Shown here in pieces: positions 52,935-62,007 of a DNA stretch of 64,000 nt. The notes beneath the pieces are model-generated. The model did no database searches and was not told the origin of the DNA. It saw only the letters and a program-made list of their open reading frames with translations. Numbering within the stretch: position 1 is the first letter of the stretch; each line of letters starts with the position of its first letter. This stretch comes from JAVWMQ01 sp036646055. GTDB taxonomy: Bacteria; Bacillota; Clostridia; Peptostreptococcales; Anaerovoracaceae. The stretch is from the NCBI GenBank assembly GCA_036646055.1, contig JAVXMY010000003.1, positions 161,543 through 225,542 of the forward strand, in the 5' to 3' direction. Both the position numbers and the translations under genes were made by a program.

Positions 52935-54147
52935 AGAACTTGCGCAGAACGCAAAAAAAGACAGTAGTATTCTTATGAACACTACTCTTGAAACAAGGAA
53001 TAACGCATTACACAACATTGCTATAGCACTAGAAACAGCCGCTGAGGATATTTTTCAAGAAAACGCCAAAGATTTAGCTGCAGCTAAGGAAGATGGCCTG
53101 GCTAGTCCAATTATGGCTAGACTAAAGTTTGATAAGTCTAAGTTAGAGGTGTGCATTAATGGGATTAAAGATTTAATTAATTTAGACGATCCTTTAAATC
53201 ATGTGCTTTTTAAAAAGGAGCTTGATGCAAATTTAACACTAACTAAGATTACTTGTGCTCTTGGGGTTATTGGTGTAATTTTCGAATCTCGACCTGATGC
53301 TTTAATTCAAATTGGTACTCTTTGTCTTAAGAGTGGTAACTGTTCTATTTTGAAGGGTGGCAGCGAAGCTAAGAGAACTAACAAAATTCTTTTTGATACT
53401 ATTTATCAGGCAGGCATCAATTCTGGTTTGCCAAAGGGTTTTATTAACCTAATTGAGGATAGGGCTGGTATTGATGAAATTTTAAAGCGTCATGACAGTA
53501 TTGATTTAATTATTCCTAGAGGCTCAAACCAGTTCGTTCAATACATTATGGCCAATTCTAAAATTCCAGTTATGGGACACGCAGATGGTATTTGTCACCT
53601 TTATGTTGATAAGGCTGCTGATTTAGATAAGGCTTTAAAGATAATTGAAGATTCTAAGACTCAGTATGTTGCTGCTTGCAATACTTTGGAAACTTTACTA
53701 GTTCACCAAGATGTTTATGATAAACTAGTTCCAAGGATTACCCACAAGATTAAACTAAATTTTGGGGATTTTAATAAAGAATATTTGGATTATATTATGA
53801 CTGTTAAGAAGGTTTCTAGTTTAGACCAAGCTATTGAAAGTATTAATCTTAATGGTTCACATCATACTGACTGCATTATTACAGAAAATGATGAGGCTGC
53901 CCAAAGGTTTATGAACTACGTAGATTCTGCCGGAGTTTATTGGAACTGCTCTACAAGGTTTGCAGATGGTTTTAGATACGGTTTTGGTGCCGAAGTGGGT
54001 ATCAGTACTGGCAAGCTTCATGCTCGTGGGCCTGTAGGCTTAGATGGCCTTGTAACATATAAATACAAACTAGTTGGTAATGGTCATATTGTTGATGATT
54101 ACGCTACTGGTAAAAGTAAATTTAATTTTAAGAACTTGGAGGTTTAA
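52924..54147 (+). CDS. proA: Gamma-glutamyl phosphate reductase
   Basis: Second step of proline synthesis: NADPH reduction of gamma-glutamyl phosphate to glutamate semialdehyde. It has 407 residues of the aldehyde dehydrogenase fold, with the catalytic cysteine in VAACNTLETLLVH and the family stretches GVIGVIFESRPDALIQ, LKGGSEAKRTN, VPRGSN-like IIPRGSNQFVQYI, and GFGAEVGISTGKLHARGPVGL. It overlaps yprB and is followed one base after its stop by a 40-residue membrane protein gene. proC is not in the window. Confidence 0.97.
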   Translation: MNYKELAQNAKKDSSILMNTTLETRNNALHNIAIALETAAEDIFQENAKDLAAAKEDGLASPIMARLKFDKSKLEVCINGIKDLINLDDPLNHVLFKKELDANLTLTKITCALGVIGVIFESRPDALIQIGTLCLKSGNCSILKGGSEAKRTNKILFDTIYQAGINSGLPKGFINLIEDRAGIDEILKRHDSIDLIIPRGSNQFVQYIMANSKIPVMGHADGICHLYVDKAADLDKALKIIEDSKTQYVAACNTLETLLVHQDVYDKLVPRITHKIKLNFGDFNKEYLDYIMTVKKVSSLDQAIESINLNGSHHTDCIITENDEAAQRFMNYVDSAGVYWNCSTRFADGFRYGFGAEVGISTGKLHARGPVGLDGLVTYKYKLVGNGHIVDDYATGKSKFNFKNLEV

Positions 54148-54148
54148 G

Positions 54149-54271
54149 ATGAAAGGTTTATCAACAGCTTCTGTTGCTTTGTCTGCCATTGCAGTTGCAG
54201 TTTCAAACGCAATACTAATTATTAGTCTATTATCACTACGCAAATCTAAAAAACTTGCTAAAAGACCATAG
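54149..54271 (+). CDS. Small single-span membrane protein, 40 residues
   Basis: Unrecognised. It encodes 40 residues with a GGAGG six bases before the ATG, which is one base after the proA stop. The protein begins MKGLSTASVALSAIAVAVSN, has one hydrophobic helix (about 8-30) and ends in a strongly basic tail (RKSKKLAKRP). A good terminator follows 10 bases after the stop. Tight coupling to proA, a real ribosome site and a clear single-span pattern support a true gene; a role in proline synthesis is only guessed from position. Confidence 0.7.
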   Translation: MKGLSTASVALSAIAVAVSNAILIISLLSLRKSKKLAKRP

Positions 54272-54281
54272 GGTAAACAAT

Positions 54282-54323
54282 AATAACCATACAAGAGTAA
54301 AATTATACTCTAGTATGGTTATT
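54282..54323 (+). terminator. Terminator of the yprB-proA operon
   Basis: Long stem AATAACCATAC / GTATGGTTATT with an inner AGAGTA / TACTCT stem and a 6-base loop, followed by a T-rich tail on the plus strand. It may also work for the XRE gene ending at 54374 on the other strand. Confidence 0.9.
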
Positions 54324-54373
54324 TTCTTTAATCCTATATTGTTTATTTTTTAAACAATTATAGTTTGTACTAC

Positions 54374-55363
54374 CTATCCGTCTATATTATCCTTTTTTGA
54401 AATTAAGAAATTACATAAAACCATAATTGCAGCATACAAAACTCCACCAACAACCAAGACAATCCAACTAGTTTCCCAATCATTAGTTATAAAACTAATT
54501 CCAAGATAAAGTGCCACAACTAGCAACCAATATACTGTAGAAACCATTTCTTTCATTATGCTGTTTTTCTTTTCCTTTACAGAATACTCTCCTTCTTTAA
54601 GAAGTTTCTGCATACTGGCCATAGGAACTCCTGCCAAAATAAAAAACACCGCTCCAATTCCTGCAATAGCCATTGTTATGCAAAGCATAATTACTGTAAA
54701 AAACTCATTTTCTGTAAAGGCTCCAATAAATAAAAATACAGGAGAAATTATACAAAGACAAGTTCCTATAACGTTAAAACTTACATAAGTTTTTTGAAAG
54801 TTTTTTTGTCTTTCCCGAACCATACCTTTTACGCCATATTCATTTATGAAGGGTTCTTTTTCCAAAAACTCATAGGGAGCATTTTTAAAACCACATAGAA
54901 TAAAAATTAAAACTGCCACTGCAACGATTATTAGTAGTGTAACAAGTCCTACACCTCCTGCAATATTTTCATTAATACCATACTTTGGGTTTTCACTGGC
55001 AGCTCCAAGGAGAATAAGGGTCATTGGCGAAAGAACGCACAATAAGGTAGCAATAGCTATTCTGACAGATGCCTTCTTTCTTTGCTCTAAATATTCAACT
55101 GCATTGGCCAAACCAACATGCTTGATAGATTCTTCACCATCATCTTCACTATATTCCTCATCTTCAATTTCATCTTTTAGAAGATAGTCAATAGTTACAC
55201 CAAACAGTTGTCCAAGCTGAATTATTTTATTAATATCAGGCAAGGACTGTGCGCCCTCCCATTTAGAAACTGCTTGTCTTGATGTGTTCATTTTTTCGGC
55301 TAGCTCTTCTTGTGACCAGCCGTTTCTTTTTCTTAATCTTATTATTTTATCTGCAAAAATCAT
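54374..55363 (-). CDS. Membrane-anchored XRE-family transcriptional regulator
   Basis: A 329-residue protein. The first about 62 residues are a Cro/CI-type helix-turn-helix (WSQEELAEKMNTSRQAVSKWE). An acidic linker (EDEEYSEDDGEES) follows, then about six hydrophobic segments from residue 98 to the end. This architecture is common in Firmicutes, often beside ABC transporter genes, but no transporter is adjacent here. It presumably binds DNA from the membrane; signal and targets are unknown. GGAGG lies seven bases before the ATG, and TATAAT stands on the minus strand at 55397-55392. Confidence 0.87.
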   Translation of the reverse strand: MIFADKIIRLRKRNGWSQEELAEKMNTSRQAVSKWEGAQSLPDINKIIQLGQLFGVTIDYLLKDEIEDEEYSEDDGEESIKHVGLANAVEYLEQRKKASVRIAIATLLCVLSPMTLILLGAASENPKYGINENIAGGVGLVTLLIIVAVAVLIFILCGFKNAPYEFLEKEPFINEYGVKGMVRERQKNFQKTYVSFNVIGTCLCIISPVFLFIGAFTENEFFTVIMLCITMAIAGIGAVFFILAGVPMASMQKLLKEGEYSVKEKKNSIMKEMVSTVYWLLVVALYLGISFITNDWETSWIVLVVGGVLYAAIMVLCNFLISKKDNIDG

Positions 55364-55658
55364 AGTATTACCTCCATATATTTAAGAATTTATTATATGT
55401 ATATTTTATTCACCTTTACTGTTGCAGTCTATATACCTACAGCGGACAATTTGTAAATCACCAGTTGCATTACTAAAAAAAAATAAGATTTACGGCAGTG
55501 TCTGCCTTCTTCTACTTATGATTATGCATTAGTCTAAGTAGGATTGCAAGATTTTGTTAGAATTTGGCCTCTCCATAAATAGAAAACAGCATAGCCGATA
55601 ATCACGACTATGCCGATTTTTTTAATAATAAAATCCCTAAATGAATAAAGCTAATTAA
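55364..55658. other. 295-base intergenic region with a terminator hairpin
   Basis: It contains a hairpin GCATAG / CTATGC (55589-55613) with an inner CG pair, T-rich on both sides, which ends the minus-strand signalling gene. An inverted repeat CTACTTA / TAAGTAG near 55513-55545 and the promoter of the XRE gene follow. No gene seen. Confidence 0.6.
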
Positions 55659-58268
55659 CTAATTCCTGTTTTGAGCGATTACACATTGGCCCTTTGAAGT
55701 TTTCTTAATATCTAACAAAACTGAATCTGCCCATTTCCAGGTTTCCTCAAACTCATCTGGATCTTCAAGAATTGCGATACCAATTGAGCAAGAAGCAATA
55801 ATGTTTTCCTTAGATAGTTCAATTGCTTTAATTCCGTCACTAATTCGTTTGCCCTTAGCAAAGGCAATATCTTTGTCGGCTAAGAACTTTAATACTACAA
55901 TAAATTCATCTCCACCTATTCTAGCAACTATATCATCACTTCTAGTAGCTGAAGTTAAGTAGTTAGCAATCTTTTTAATAAGTTCATCTCCAAAGTCATG
56001 ACCATAAGTATCATTACATTGTTTAAGGTTGTCAATATCTAACATCAAAAGTGCATGTCCAACACCCTTGCCCTTTGGCAAATTCTTAATCGCATTGGTC
56101 AGTCCTCTTCTATTTAATATTTCTGTTAAATGATCCTTATGGGCTGCTTCTTCATAATTATCAACCTGCTCTTCAAGGCTTCTTTTGATAGTAGCAAATT
56201 CCAAAGTCTTGATTGCATTTCTAATATGATGAATTAGTATTTCCTTTTGATAAGGTTTACCTACGAAGCTAACCGCACCTAATTGTATCGCTTTTGCTTC
56301 ACTATCCTTTTCTATTTCAGAAGTAATAATAACCGGTATATCAGCAAAACGTTCATCCTGCTTATACATATCCAAAAATCTAAATCCGTCCATAATTGGC
56401 ATCATTAAATCAAGAAGTACAACAGATACAGCATGAGAATTATCCTGTAAATATTCCCAAGCTTCCTTGCCGTTATTTACTTCAACAATATTATATCGAG
56501 TAAAAAGCATTTCTCTAATAATTTCTCTACTTACTTCCATATCCTCAACTACAAGAATAGTATGTCTGTCATCAAATACTGGTTGATCATTAATCAAATT
56601 AATTCTTTTAGAAATGTTTGGTTCTCCAATAGGTCTACCTTTAACATATTCCTCAAATTTCGCCTTAGGTAATGGTTTTGAACAGTAGTAACCTTGAATA
56701 CAATTACATCCCATTCTCCTAACAGTTTCTTTCTGTTCTTCTGTTTCCACACCTTCCACAATGGTATCTAAGTTAAGCCATCTAGATAAGGCCACAATAA
56801 ATCTCATTATAGTTTTCTTCTCTTCTGTGAAATTTTGAATAAAGCTCATATCAATTTTTAATACATCAATTGGCATTTCACCAATCATATTTAGTGAAGA
56901 GTATCCTTTACCAAAGTCATCCATTTCTATTTTGAAACCCATGGACCTAATTTGATTTACAATTTTAACAAGTTCCTCAGGATTATCCATATAAAGTGAT
57001 TCAGTAACTTCAACATGTAAATATTTATGCTCAACATTATATTTGCTTGTCATAAGTAGAAGTTTGTCTAATAAATCTTCATCATAAAAATCGTTTCTAG
57101 ATATATTAACAGAAATCGGAACAACACCTTGGCCCTTTTCTTTCCATTCTTTAATCATTCTACAAGACTCTTCCCAAACATAATAATCCAGTTTGCTTAT
57201 AAAGCCATTCTTTTCGAAAAGAGGAATAAACACACCTGGAGAAAGCATTCCAAATTTAGGATGTTTCCATCTAACTAATGCTTCCGCACCAATTATATAC
57301 CCTGAACTAATATCTTCTTTTGGTTGAAGATAAACCATAAATTCTCTATTAGCAATAGCCTTTTCCATATCTTCAAGGATATTTTGTTCCATTAATATTT
57401 CTTCATCATACACAGATATATTCTTACCATATTTGCCTTTAATTCGTTCTAAGGCTAATCTAGCTCTATCATAGATATTTGGAATTTCAAGAGTTTTATC
57501 TACATTTCGATATACTCCAAACTTCAAAACCAAATTAGGCACCGGTGCATTTTCAATAAACCTACTTAAAGATTTATTAAATTTGTGCATGCAAAATCCA
57601 TGATTACTTGAAATAACAAAACCAAACTTATCAGATCCAAGTCTACCGGCAATGTTGACACCTGCATCACACTTAGAATAAGCATCAGCCAAAGCCCTCA
57701 AAACTTCATCACCTTTTTTAATGCCATATTTGTCATTAATTAGTTTGAAGTTTTCAATATCACTACAAATCATATCAAAATCTTCATTTGGATAGTTTTC
57801 AAATAAGCTCCTAACATTTTTATAAAAAAACTCTTTAGAATAAAGTCCAGTTAATTGGTCATATTCCAACATATTAATCATAGAAGCATTTTCTCTAAGT
57901 CTTATAATACTTTCAATTCTATGCTTAACCACCTCAGCAACATATGGCTTAGAAATAAAATCAGAAGCACCGCTAAACAAGCATCTTACTTCATCATTGC
58001 TGTCATTACTTGAAGTCTGAACAATAACGGGAATAGATGAAAGCAATTCATCTTTACTCAATTGTTCTAATACCTCAAATCCATCCATAACTGGCATAAT
58101 AATATCAAGCAAAATTAAAGAAATCCCCGACTGAAATTCTTTTGCCAAAGCCAAGGCTTCAACGCCATTTTCAGCATGAACAGCTTCCATATCTTCCGGA
58201 ATTAACTTTTCTAAGACTTTTCTATTAACTAAATAATCGTCTACAATTAATATTTTTTTCCTTTTCAT
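55659..58268 (-). CDS. REC-GGDEF-EAL-REC-GGDEF cyclic-di-GMP signalling protein
   Basis: An 869-residue soluble protein of five domains. REC1 has D55 (LLDIIMP). GGDEF1 (about 135-290) is degenerate, with GSDKF at 211-215. The EAL domain (about 300-545) keeps E329 (AEALVRW), N388, E420, D450-D451 (MDDFGKGYSS), K471 and E505, so phosphodiesterase activity is likely. REC2 has D620 (LLDLMMP). GGDEF2 (about 705-865) has an intact GGDEF at 785-789, so it can make cyclic di-GMP. It may be a receiver-switched bifunctional enzyme. No kinase is adjacent; the van-type kinase is 2.6 kb away and has its own regulator. Confidence 0.92.
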   Translation of the reverse strand: MKRKKILIVDDYLVNRKVLEKLIPEDMEAVHAENGVEALALAKEFQSGISLILLDIIMPVMDGFEVLEQLSKDELLSSIPVIVQTSSNDSNDEVRCLFSGASDFISKPYVAEVVKHRIESIIRLRENASMINMLEYDQLTGLYSKEFFYKNVRSLFENYPNEDFDMICSDIENFKLINDKYGIKKGDEVLRALADAYSKCDAGVNIAGRLGSDKFGFVISSNHGFCMHKFNKSLSRFIENAPVPNLVLKFGVYRNVDKTLEIPNIYDRARLALERIKGKYGKNISVYDEEILMEQNILEDMEKAIANREFMVYLQPKEDISSGYIIGAEALVRWKHPKFGMLSPGVFIPLFEKNGFISKLDYYVWEESCRMIKEWKEKGQGVVPISVNISRNDFYDEDLLDKLLLMTSKYNVEHKYLHVEVTESLYMDNPEELVKIVNQIRSMGFKIEMDDFGKGYSSLNMIGEMPIDVLKIDMSFIQNFTEEKKTIMRFIVALSRWLNLDTIVEGVETEEQKETVRRMGCNCIQGYYCSKPLPKAKFEEYVKGRPIGEPNISKRINLINDQPVFDDRHTILVVEDMEVSREIIREMLFTRYNIVEVNNGKEAWEYLQDNSHAVSVVLLDLMMPIMDGFRFLDMYKQDERFADIPVIITSEIEKDSEAKAIQLGAVSFVGKPYQKEILIHHIRNAIKTLEFATIKRSLEEQVDNYEEAAHKDHLTEILNRRGLTNAIKNLPKGKGVGHALLMLDIDNLKQCNDTYGHDFGDELIKKIANYLTSATRSDDIVARIGGDEFIVVLKFLADKDIAFAKGKRISDGIKAIELSKENIIASCSIGIAILEDPDEFEETWKWADSVLLDIKKTSKGQCVIAQNRN

Positions 58269-58339
58269 GTCTCACCTACAAATTGTTCTTAAAATAGTTA
58301 CCTTAATTATATCTTAATCCCTACTTAAATACAAGTCCA

Positions 58340-58360
58340 CTAAAACTTTCAAAGTTTTAG
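58340..58360. repeat. Perfect 21-base palindrome
   Basis: CTAAAACTTT-C-AAAGTTTTAG, two 10-base arms around one base, 72 bases upstream of the signalling gene's ATG. With a one-base centre it fits a DNA-binding site better than an RNA hairpin. It may control the signalling gene. Confidence 0.5.
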
Positions 58361-58375
58361 CTTTATTAGTAAAAA

Positions 58376-58397
58376 AATAACTACTTTCGTAGTTATT
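58376..58397 (-). terminator. Terminator of flavodoxin-like gene 1 (repeated hairpin, copy 1)
   Basis: Nine-base arms AATAACTAC and GTAGTTATT around a TTTC loop, with A and T runs outside. The same hairpin recurs at 63169-63190 and, slightly shorter, at 63953-63972. Confidence 0.88.
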
Positions 58398-58415
58398 TTT
58401 ACAAATATCAAAATT

Positions 58416-58892
58416 CTAACTATTCATAATTCTAGCAAACTCGTCCAAAGACTCCCTATTTATTTTCAAACCTTGAGGGTTTCCCTTTGTTGCAACTTTT
58501 ACAATCATCTTATCCATAAAACCCATTTTGTCCACCCGAGCTTCACCACCGAAAGCTTTGACTACCTTAGCGCTCCTAAGAAGGTCTTCGGGAAAATTAG
58601 ATTCGAAATATTTATCAGCTTCATCCATAGAAGCACAACAAAGAAATATTCCTACTTTCTTACTCTTTAATATGTCAATGTTGTCTGCACAAAAGTTCTT
58701 AAGTTCCTTTGGTATTGCACCAACATAAATTGAGCTTCCGATAATAACAGTATCGTACTGTTCTAGATTAATTTTATCATTATTATTTTTAATGTCAACA
58801 AGAACCACATCTCCTGACAGCTTGTTTTTAACTTCTACCCCACAATCCATAGCACAGCCATATTTACTTGCATAAAGAATAAGTGTATTCAT
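58416..58892 (-). CDS. Flavodoxin-domain protein 1
   Basis: A 158-residue protein of the flavodoxin_5/HemG-like family. The FMN phosphate loop is LYASKYGCAMDC (6-17), and IIGSSIYVGAIPKELKNF is the second flavin-contact region. The C-terminal part resembles the menaquinone-dependent protoporphyrinogen oxidase group, but no heme genes are near. It probably carries electrons or reduces quinone-like partners; the substrate is unknown. It stands as a single gene with its own terminator. A second, more distant paralogue lies at 63281-63811. Confidence 0.82.
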   Translation of the reverse strand: MNTLILYASKYGCAMDCGVEVKNKLSGDVVLVDIKNNNDKINLEQYDTVIIGSSIYVGAIPKELKNFCADNIDILKSKKVGIFLCCASMDEADKYFESNFPEDLLRSAKVVKAFGGEARVDKMGFMDKMIVKVATKGNPQGLKINRESLDEFARIMNS

Positions 58893-59033
58893 TTTTATCT
58901 CTCCTTTTTAAATTAACTCTGCAGTTTTTTATGGATGCCACTCCTACTTAAATGAACATAAAAACTGTTTGCATAATTATACCATAATTGAATGTTAATA
59001 GATAAGTAATTTTATTGAAATCCTAGTTTTCAC

Positions 59034-59834
59034 TTATAGTTTACTATGAATCAATTTCACTCTCTTATTATCTTCTACAACTTTTATAGCTATTTTGGTA
59101 TATAGCTTAAGTCCTTTTAATTGTTTCCTTGCTTCAGCAAAAAAACCTCTTTCCAGTATTAACTCTATATTTTCTTTTTTACAAAACTCCTTTGGATCAT
59201 TAACGAAGAAATACATCATAGCGCTTTGATTTCCAGTTTTTTTAACATATCTTTGTGCATATTTTATTCCAACTTCATCTGTAACATCAAAAAGTAATTC
59301 TGCATTATTAAACTTATCTTTTGCCTTCTTAATAAAATCACTTACTGTCTCTGGTTTAAAATATTGAAACACTCCCGAAGCTACTAACAAAACAGGACTA
59401 TTCTCATCAATCTCATTGGCCCATGTAAAATCGGAAACATCGCATTCTAGAATTGTTTCGTTATCTGCCTTGCCAAGGAGATGTTGACGGGCTTCCATTA
59501 CTGCCGGAAAATCCACTTGAACAAAATGTCCCTTATATGATTTCAGACGATAATTCATGGTTTCAAGACCAACCCCCAAATTTACTATAACTGCATTTTC
59601 GTTTTTTTCCATAAATGACTTTACAATTTCATCCATGACAAAATACCGTGATACTGAAGCAAGCATAGAATATTCGGAACTCTTACTATTAATACTCTTT
59701 ATTTGCTCTAGTTCCTTGAATTGCAATGATTTTTCGTCATAAAAATATTGCGGAAATTCCTTTGAAGCTAACACTCTGGCAGCTAAAGGAATAAACAAAG
59801 TATCTTCTACTCCCCTTAATTTTAATTCACTCAT
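59034..59834 (-). CDS. Class I SAM methyltransferase, leucine carboxyl methyltransferase family
   Basis: A 266-residue protein of the LCMT/PpmC group. The SAM-binding motif I is VIVNLGVGLETMNYRLK, and later VLLVASGVFQYFKPETV and the C-terminal beta strands fit the fold. The N-terminal VEDTLFIPLAARVLASKEFP is typical of this small-molecule O-methyltransferase branch. The substrate is unknown. ATG 59834 is chosen, six bases after AAGGAG; an in-frame ATG at 59891 has no site. It lies 132 bases after vanY on the same strand and may have its own promoter. Confidence 0.82.
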   Translation of the reverse strand: MSELKLRGVEDTLFIPLAARVLASKEFPQYFYDEKSLQFKELEQIKSINSKSSEYSMLASVSRYFVMDEIVKSFMEKNENAVIVNLGVGLETMNYRLKSYKGHFVQVDFPAVMEARQHLLGKADNETILECDVSDFTWANEIDENSPVLLVASGVFQYFKPETVSDFIKKAKDKFNNAELLFDVTDEVGIKYAQRYVKKTGNQSAMMYFFVNDPKEFCKKENIELILERGFFAEARKQLKGLKLYTKIAIKVVEDNKRVKLIHSKL

Positions 59835-59966
59835 AAAGTTCTCCTTTTTGTTAAAGTTAATTACTTTAATTTTTTTACAGGTAAAATACAAATACTCTCT
59901 CTTCCGACTTCTAATTTATAGAACAAGTATACCTCATAATAGTATTAGGCACAATTAAATAATATT

Positions 59967-60728
59967 TTAGTTAATCTTGTGTAAGTATTCCTCAAGGCAG
60001 ATACCTTGATCTTTGATTTCTTTTGCTGCAGCAATACCAACATAGCGATAATGCCAAGGTTCATTAATCACCCCTGTAATTTCTTTTTTATCTGGTGGGT
60101 AGCGGTTAATAAAGCCATATCTGTGTGCGTTTTTACCAAGCCAGTTATACACCTCATGACCTTTGGAACGAATACCATCAGCATTAATGTCTATAGCTAT
60201 ACCTAATTGATGTTCGCTTGTCCCTGGAACAGCCACCCATGTTTCTGCTTTGGTTTTTGCTTCCTTTGCAGAGTACCCTTCTTTTACATAATCATTAATT
60301 TTTTCTTTCATAAGACTTTCTTGCTTTTCTGGTGTTCGATAGCCAGAAGCAACAATGGGATAAACCCCATCTTTTCTCGCATTATCAAACATCTTTTGCA
60401 AAGCGGGATATATGCGAGTATCTATTAACTCCCCACTGGATAATTCTTTTAATTTAACTTTGTAATCCTTTGGAATAGGATTACTTTTATTTGTCAGAAT
60501 CAAGCACCATGAAGTTTCATCTGAACCTACTACTCTATCTGAAAAATTTAAAAATTCTTTTGGAACATTGTTTTGAATAACCCTTCCAACATTGCAAACT
60601 ATTATTACCACTACAATGCATACAATTATTGTAAAACCAAAAATAATGGGTTTGTAGACAGAACTAGATTCCAGCTTATTTTTCTGGTTGCGTCTGTCTA
60701 AATTATCCTTTTTCTCACATCTTCTCAT
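59967..60728 (-). CDS. vanY: VanY-like D-alanyl-D-alanine carboxypeptidase (M15B)
   Basis: A 253-residue membrane-anchored zinc peptidase. One N-terminal membrane helix (about 27-49) places the domain outside the cell. The M15B zinc site is intact: H173 and D180 in the SxHxxGxAxD motif, and E223 and H226 in NEPWHYRYVG. It removes the terminal D-Ala of peptidoglycan stem pentapeptides. AGGAGG lies nine bases before the ATG. It follows vanRS but after a hairpin. No D-Ala-D-Lac or D-Ala-D-Ser ligase, VanX or VanT is near, so it probably tunes crosslinking and cannot give full glycopeptide resistance on its own. Confidence 0.9.
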   Translation of the reverse strand: MRRCEKKDNLDRRNQKNKLESSSVYKPIIFGFTIIVCIVVVIIVCNVGRVIQNNVPKEFLNFSDRVVGSDETSWCLILTNKSNPIPKDYKVKLKELSSGELIDTRIYPALQKMFDNARKDGVYPIVASGYRTPEKQESLMKEKINDYVKEGYSAKEAKTKAETWVAVPGTSEHQLGIAIDINADGIRSKGHEVYNWLGKNAHRYGFINRYPPDKKEITGVINEPWHYRYVGIAAAKEIKDQGICLEEYLHKIN

Positions 60729-60764
60729 TGAAATAGACCTCCTGTTAAATATATCTAAAATAAA

Positions 60765-60806
60765 AAATGCTCCTATCAGTATTTATTCTACTGAACAAGA
60801 GCATTT
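60765..60806 (-). terminator. Hairpin terminator or attenuator between vanS and vanY
   Basis: AAATGCTC / GAGCATTT outer stem with an inner CAGT / ACTG stem, then TTTTTTA on the minus strand. It lies 61 bases past the vanS stop and only 36 bases before the vanY ATG, leaving little room for a separate promoter after it. Confidence 0.78.
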
Positions 60807-60867
60807 AGAACTTTAATATAAAGTTGTTTAATTCCTAAGAAAATCCTAATTTCAAATTATATTTCTT

Positions 60868-62007
60868 CTAATTCCCCTTTGGAAGAGTTATCTCAAAGGT
60901 TATTGTTTCATTATTACTATTAGCAGTAATTCTACCACCATGCAAGGTAACAATTTCATTTGCAATTGCTAAACCTAATCCAGCACCACCTGTGTTAGAT
61001 GTTCGTGCTTCGTCTAACCGGTAAAACTTCTCAAAAAGTGACACTAATTTTTCCTTGGAAATAGTCTTTCCTCTATTTATAAATGAAATAATAACGTCAT
61101 TCTCTTTTTCCTCAACAAGAATATTGATTTCCGTATTTGGATAACTATATGCCGCTGCATTTTTCAAAACATTATTGAAAACACGAGCTAGCTTATCAGG
61201 ATCACCATAAATAGTCAAGTTCTCATCTGCTTTTAATTTTGCAGTATTTTTATTTGTAGATAATATTGGTGAAAGTTCGTCAGTAAGCTGAACAAGCATG
61301 TAATACAAGTCAATGTTTTCCCTTGAAAGACTTATCTGCTGCAAGTTGTATCGAGTTATTTCAAAGAATTCATTTATCATTTTTTCTAAACGATAAGCTT
61401 TATCAAGTGTAATATTTACATATTTAGCTTTTTGCTCAGCCGGCATATCTGGTGCTTCAGATAAAAGACTAAGGTAGCCAATTACCGAAGTTAACGGAGT
61501 TCGTATATCATGGGCTAAATACATAACCAAATCATTTTTACGTTGTTCAGCCAACTGGGCTTCCAATGTGCGCTGTTTCAGTTCCTGCTTTACAGCATTT
61601 AACTTATCCTCGATTGCTGTCATTTCAGATGGCAGATGTATTTCCATATTATCAGTTAGTAAATCGTCAATTCCTTGATTGACTATATCAAAGTATTTTG
61701 TATACCAGTTTAAAACAATACGTAGCAATACAAAAAATATAATGGAAATTGCTACTATCCAAATAAGGGACAAATTATTACGAAAAACCTGTTGATATAA
61801 GTTTAGAGCATTTGTATAATCTATTTTTAATAAGTCTTGAATTATACCTACAATCCAGTTACCACCTCTATTGCTCCAAATTAATTTGTAAAAGGAGAAA
61901 ATAATAAGAACAGAAACTACAACCATTACCAAAAGCTTACAAAGTAATTTAACCTTTAACTTTGAATAATCCGATTTGTATTTAGCCTTTTGTTTTTTAT
62001 ATTTCAA
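60868..62007 (-). CDS. vanS: VanS-type sensor histidine kinase
   Basis: A 379-residue membrane kinase. Two membrane helices (about 23-43 and 83-101) flank a short outside loop, followed by a HAMP-like linker, HisKA with the VanS-type motif YLAHDIRTPLTSVIGYLSLL, and HATPase with NNVLKNAAAYS, FINRGKTIS and GGAGLGLAIANEI. The small sensor loop suggests it reads signals at or in the membrane, as other VanS do. Its start overlaps vanR by 11 bases. It presumably acts on VanR and controls vanY. Confidence 0.9.
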   Translation of the reverse strand: MKYKKQKAKYKSDYSKLKVKLLCKLLVMVVVSVLIIFSFYKLIWSNRGGNWIVGIIQDLLKIDYTNALNLYQQVFRNNLSLIWIVAISIIFFVLLRIVLNWYTKYFDIVNQGIDDLLTDNMEIHLPSEMTAIEDKLNAVKQELKQRTLEAQLAEQRKNDLVMYLAHDIRTPLTSVIGYLSLLSEAPDMPAEQKAKYVNITLDKAYRLEKMINEFFEITRYNLQQISLSRENIDLYYMLVQLTDELSPILSTNKNTAKLKADENLTIYGDPDKLARVFNNVLKNAAAYSYPNTEINILVEEKENDVIISFINRGKTISKEKLVSLFEKFYRLDEARTSNTGGAGLGLAIANEIVTLHGGRITANSNNETITFEITLPKGN

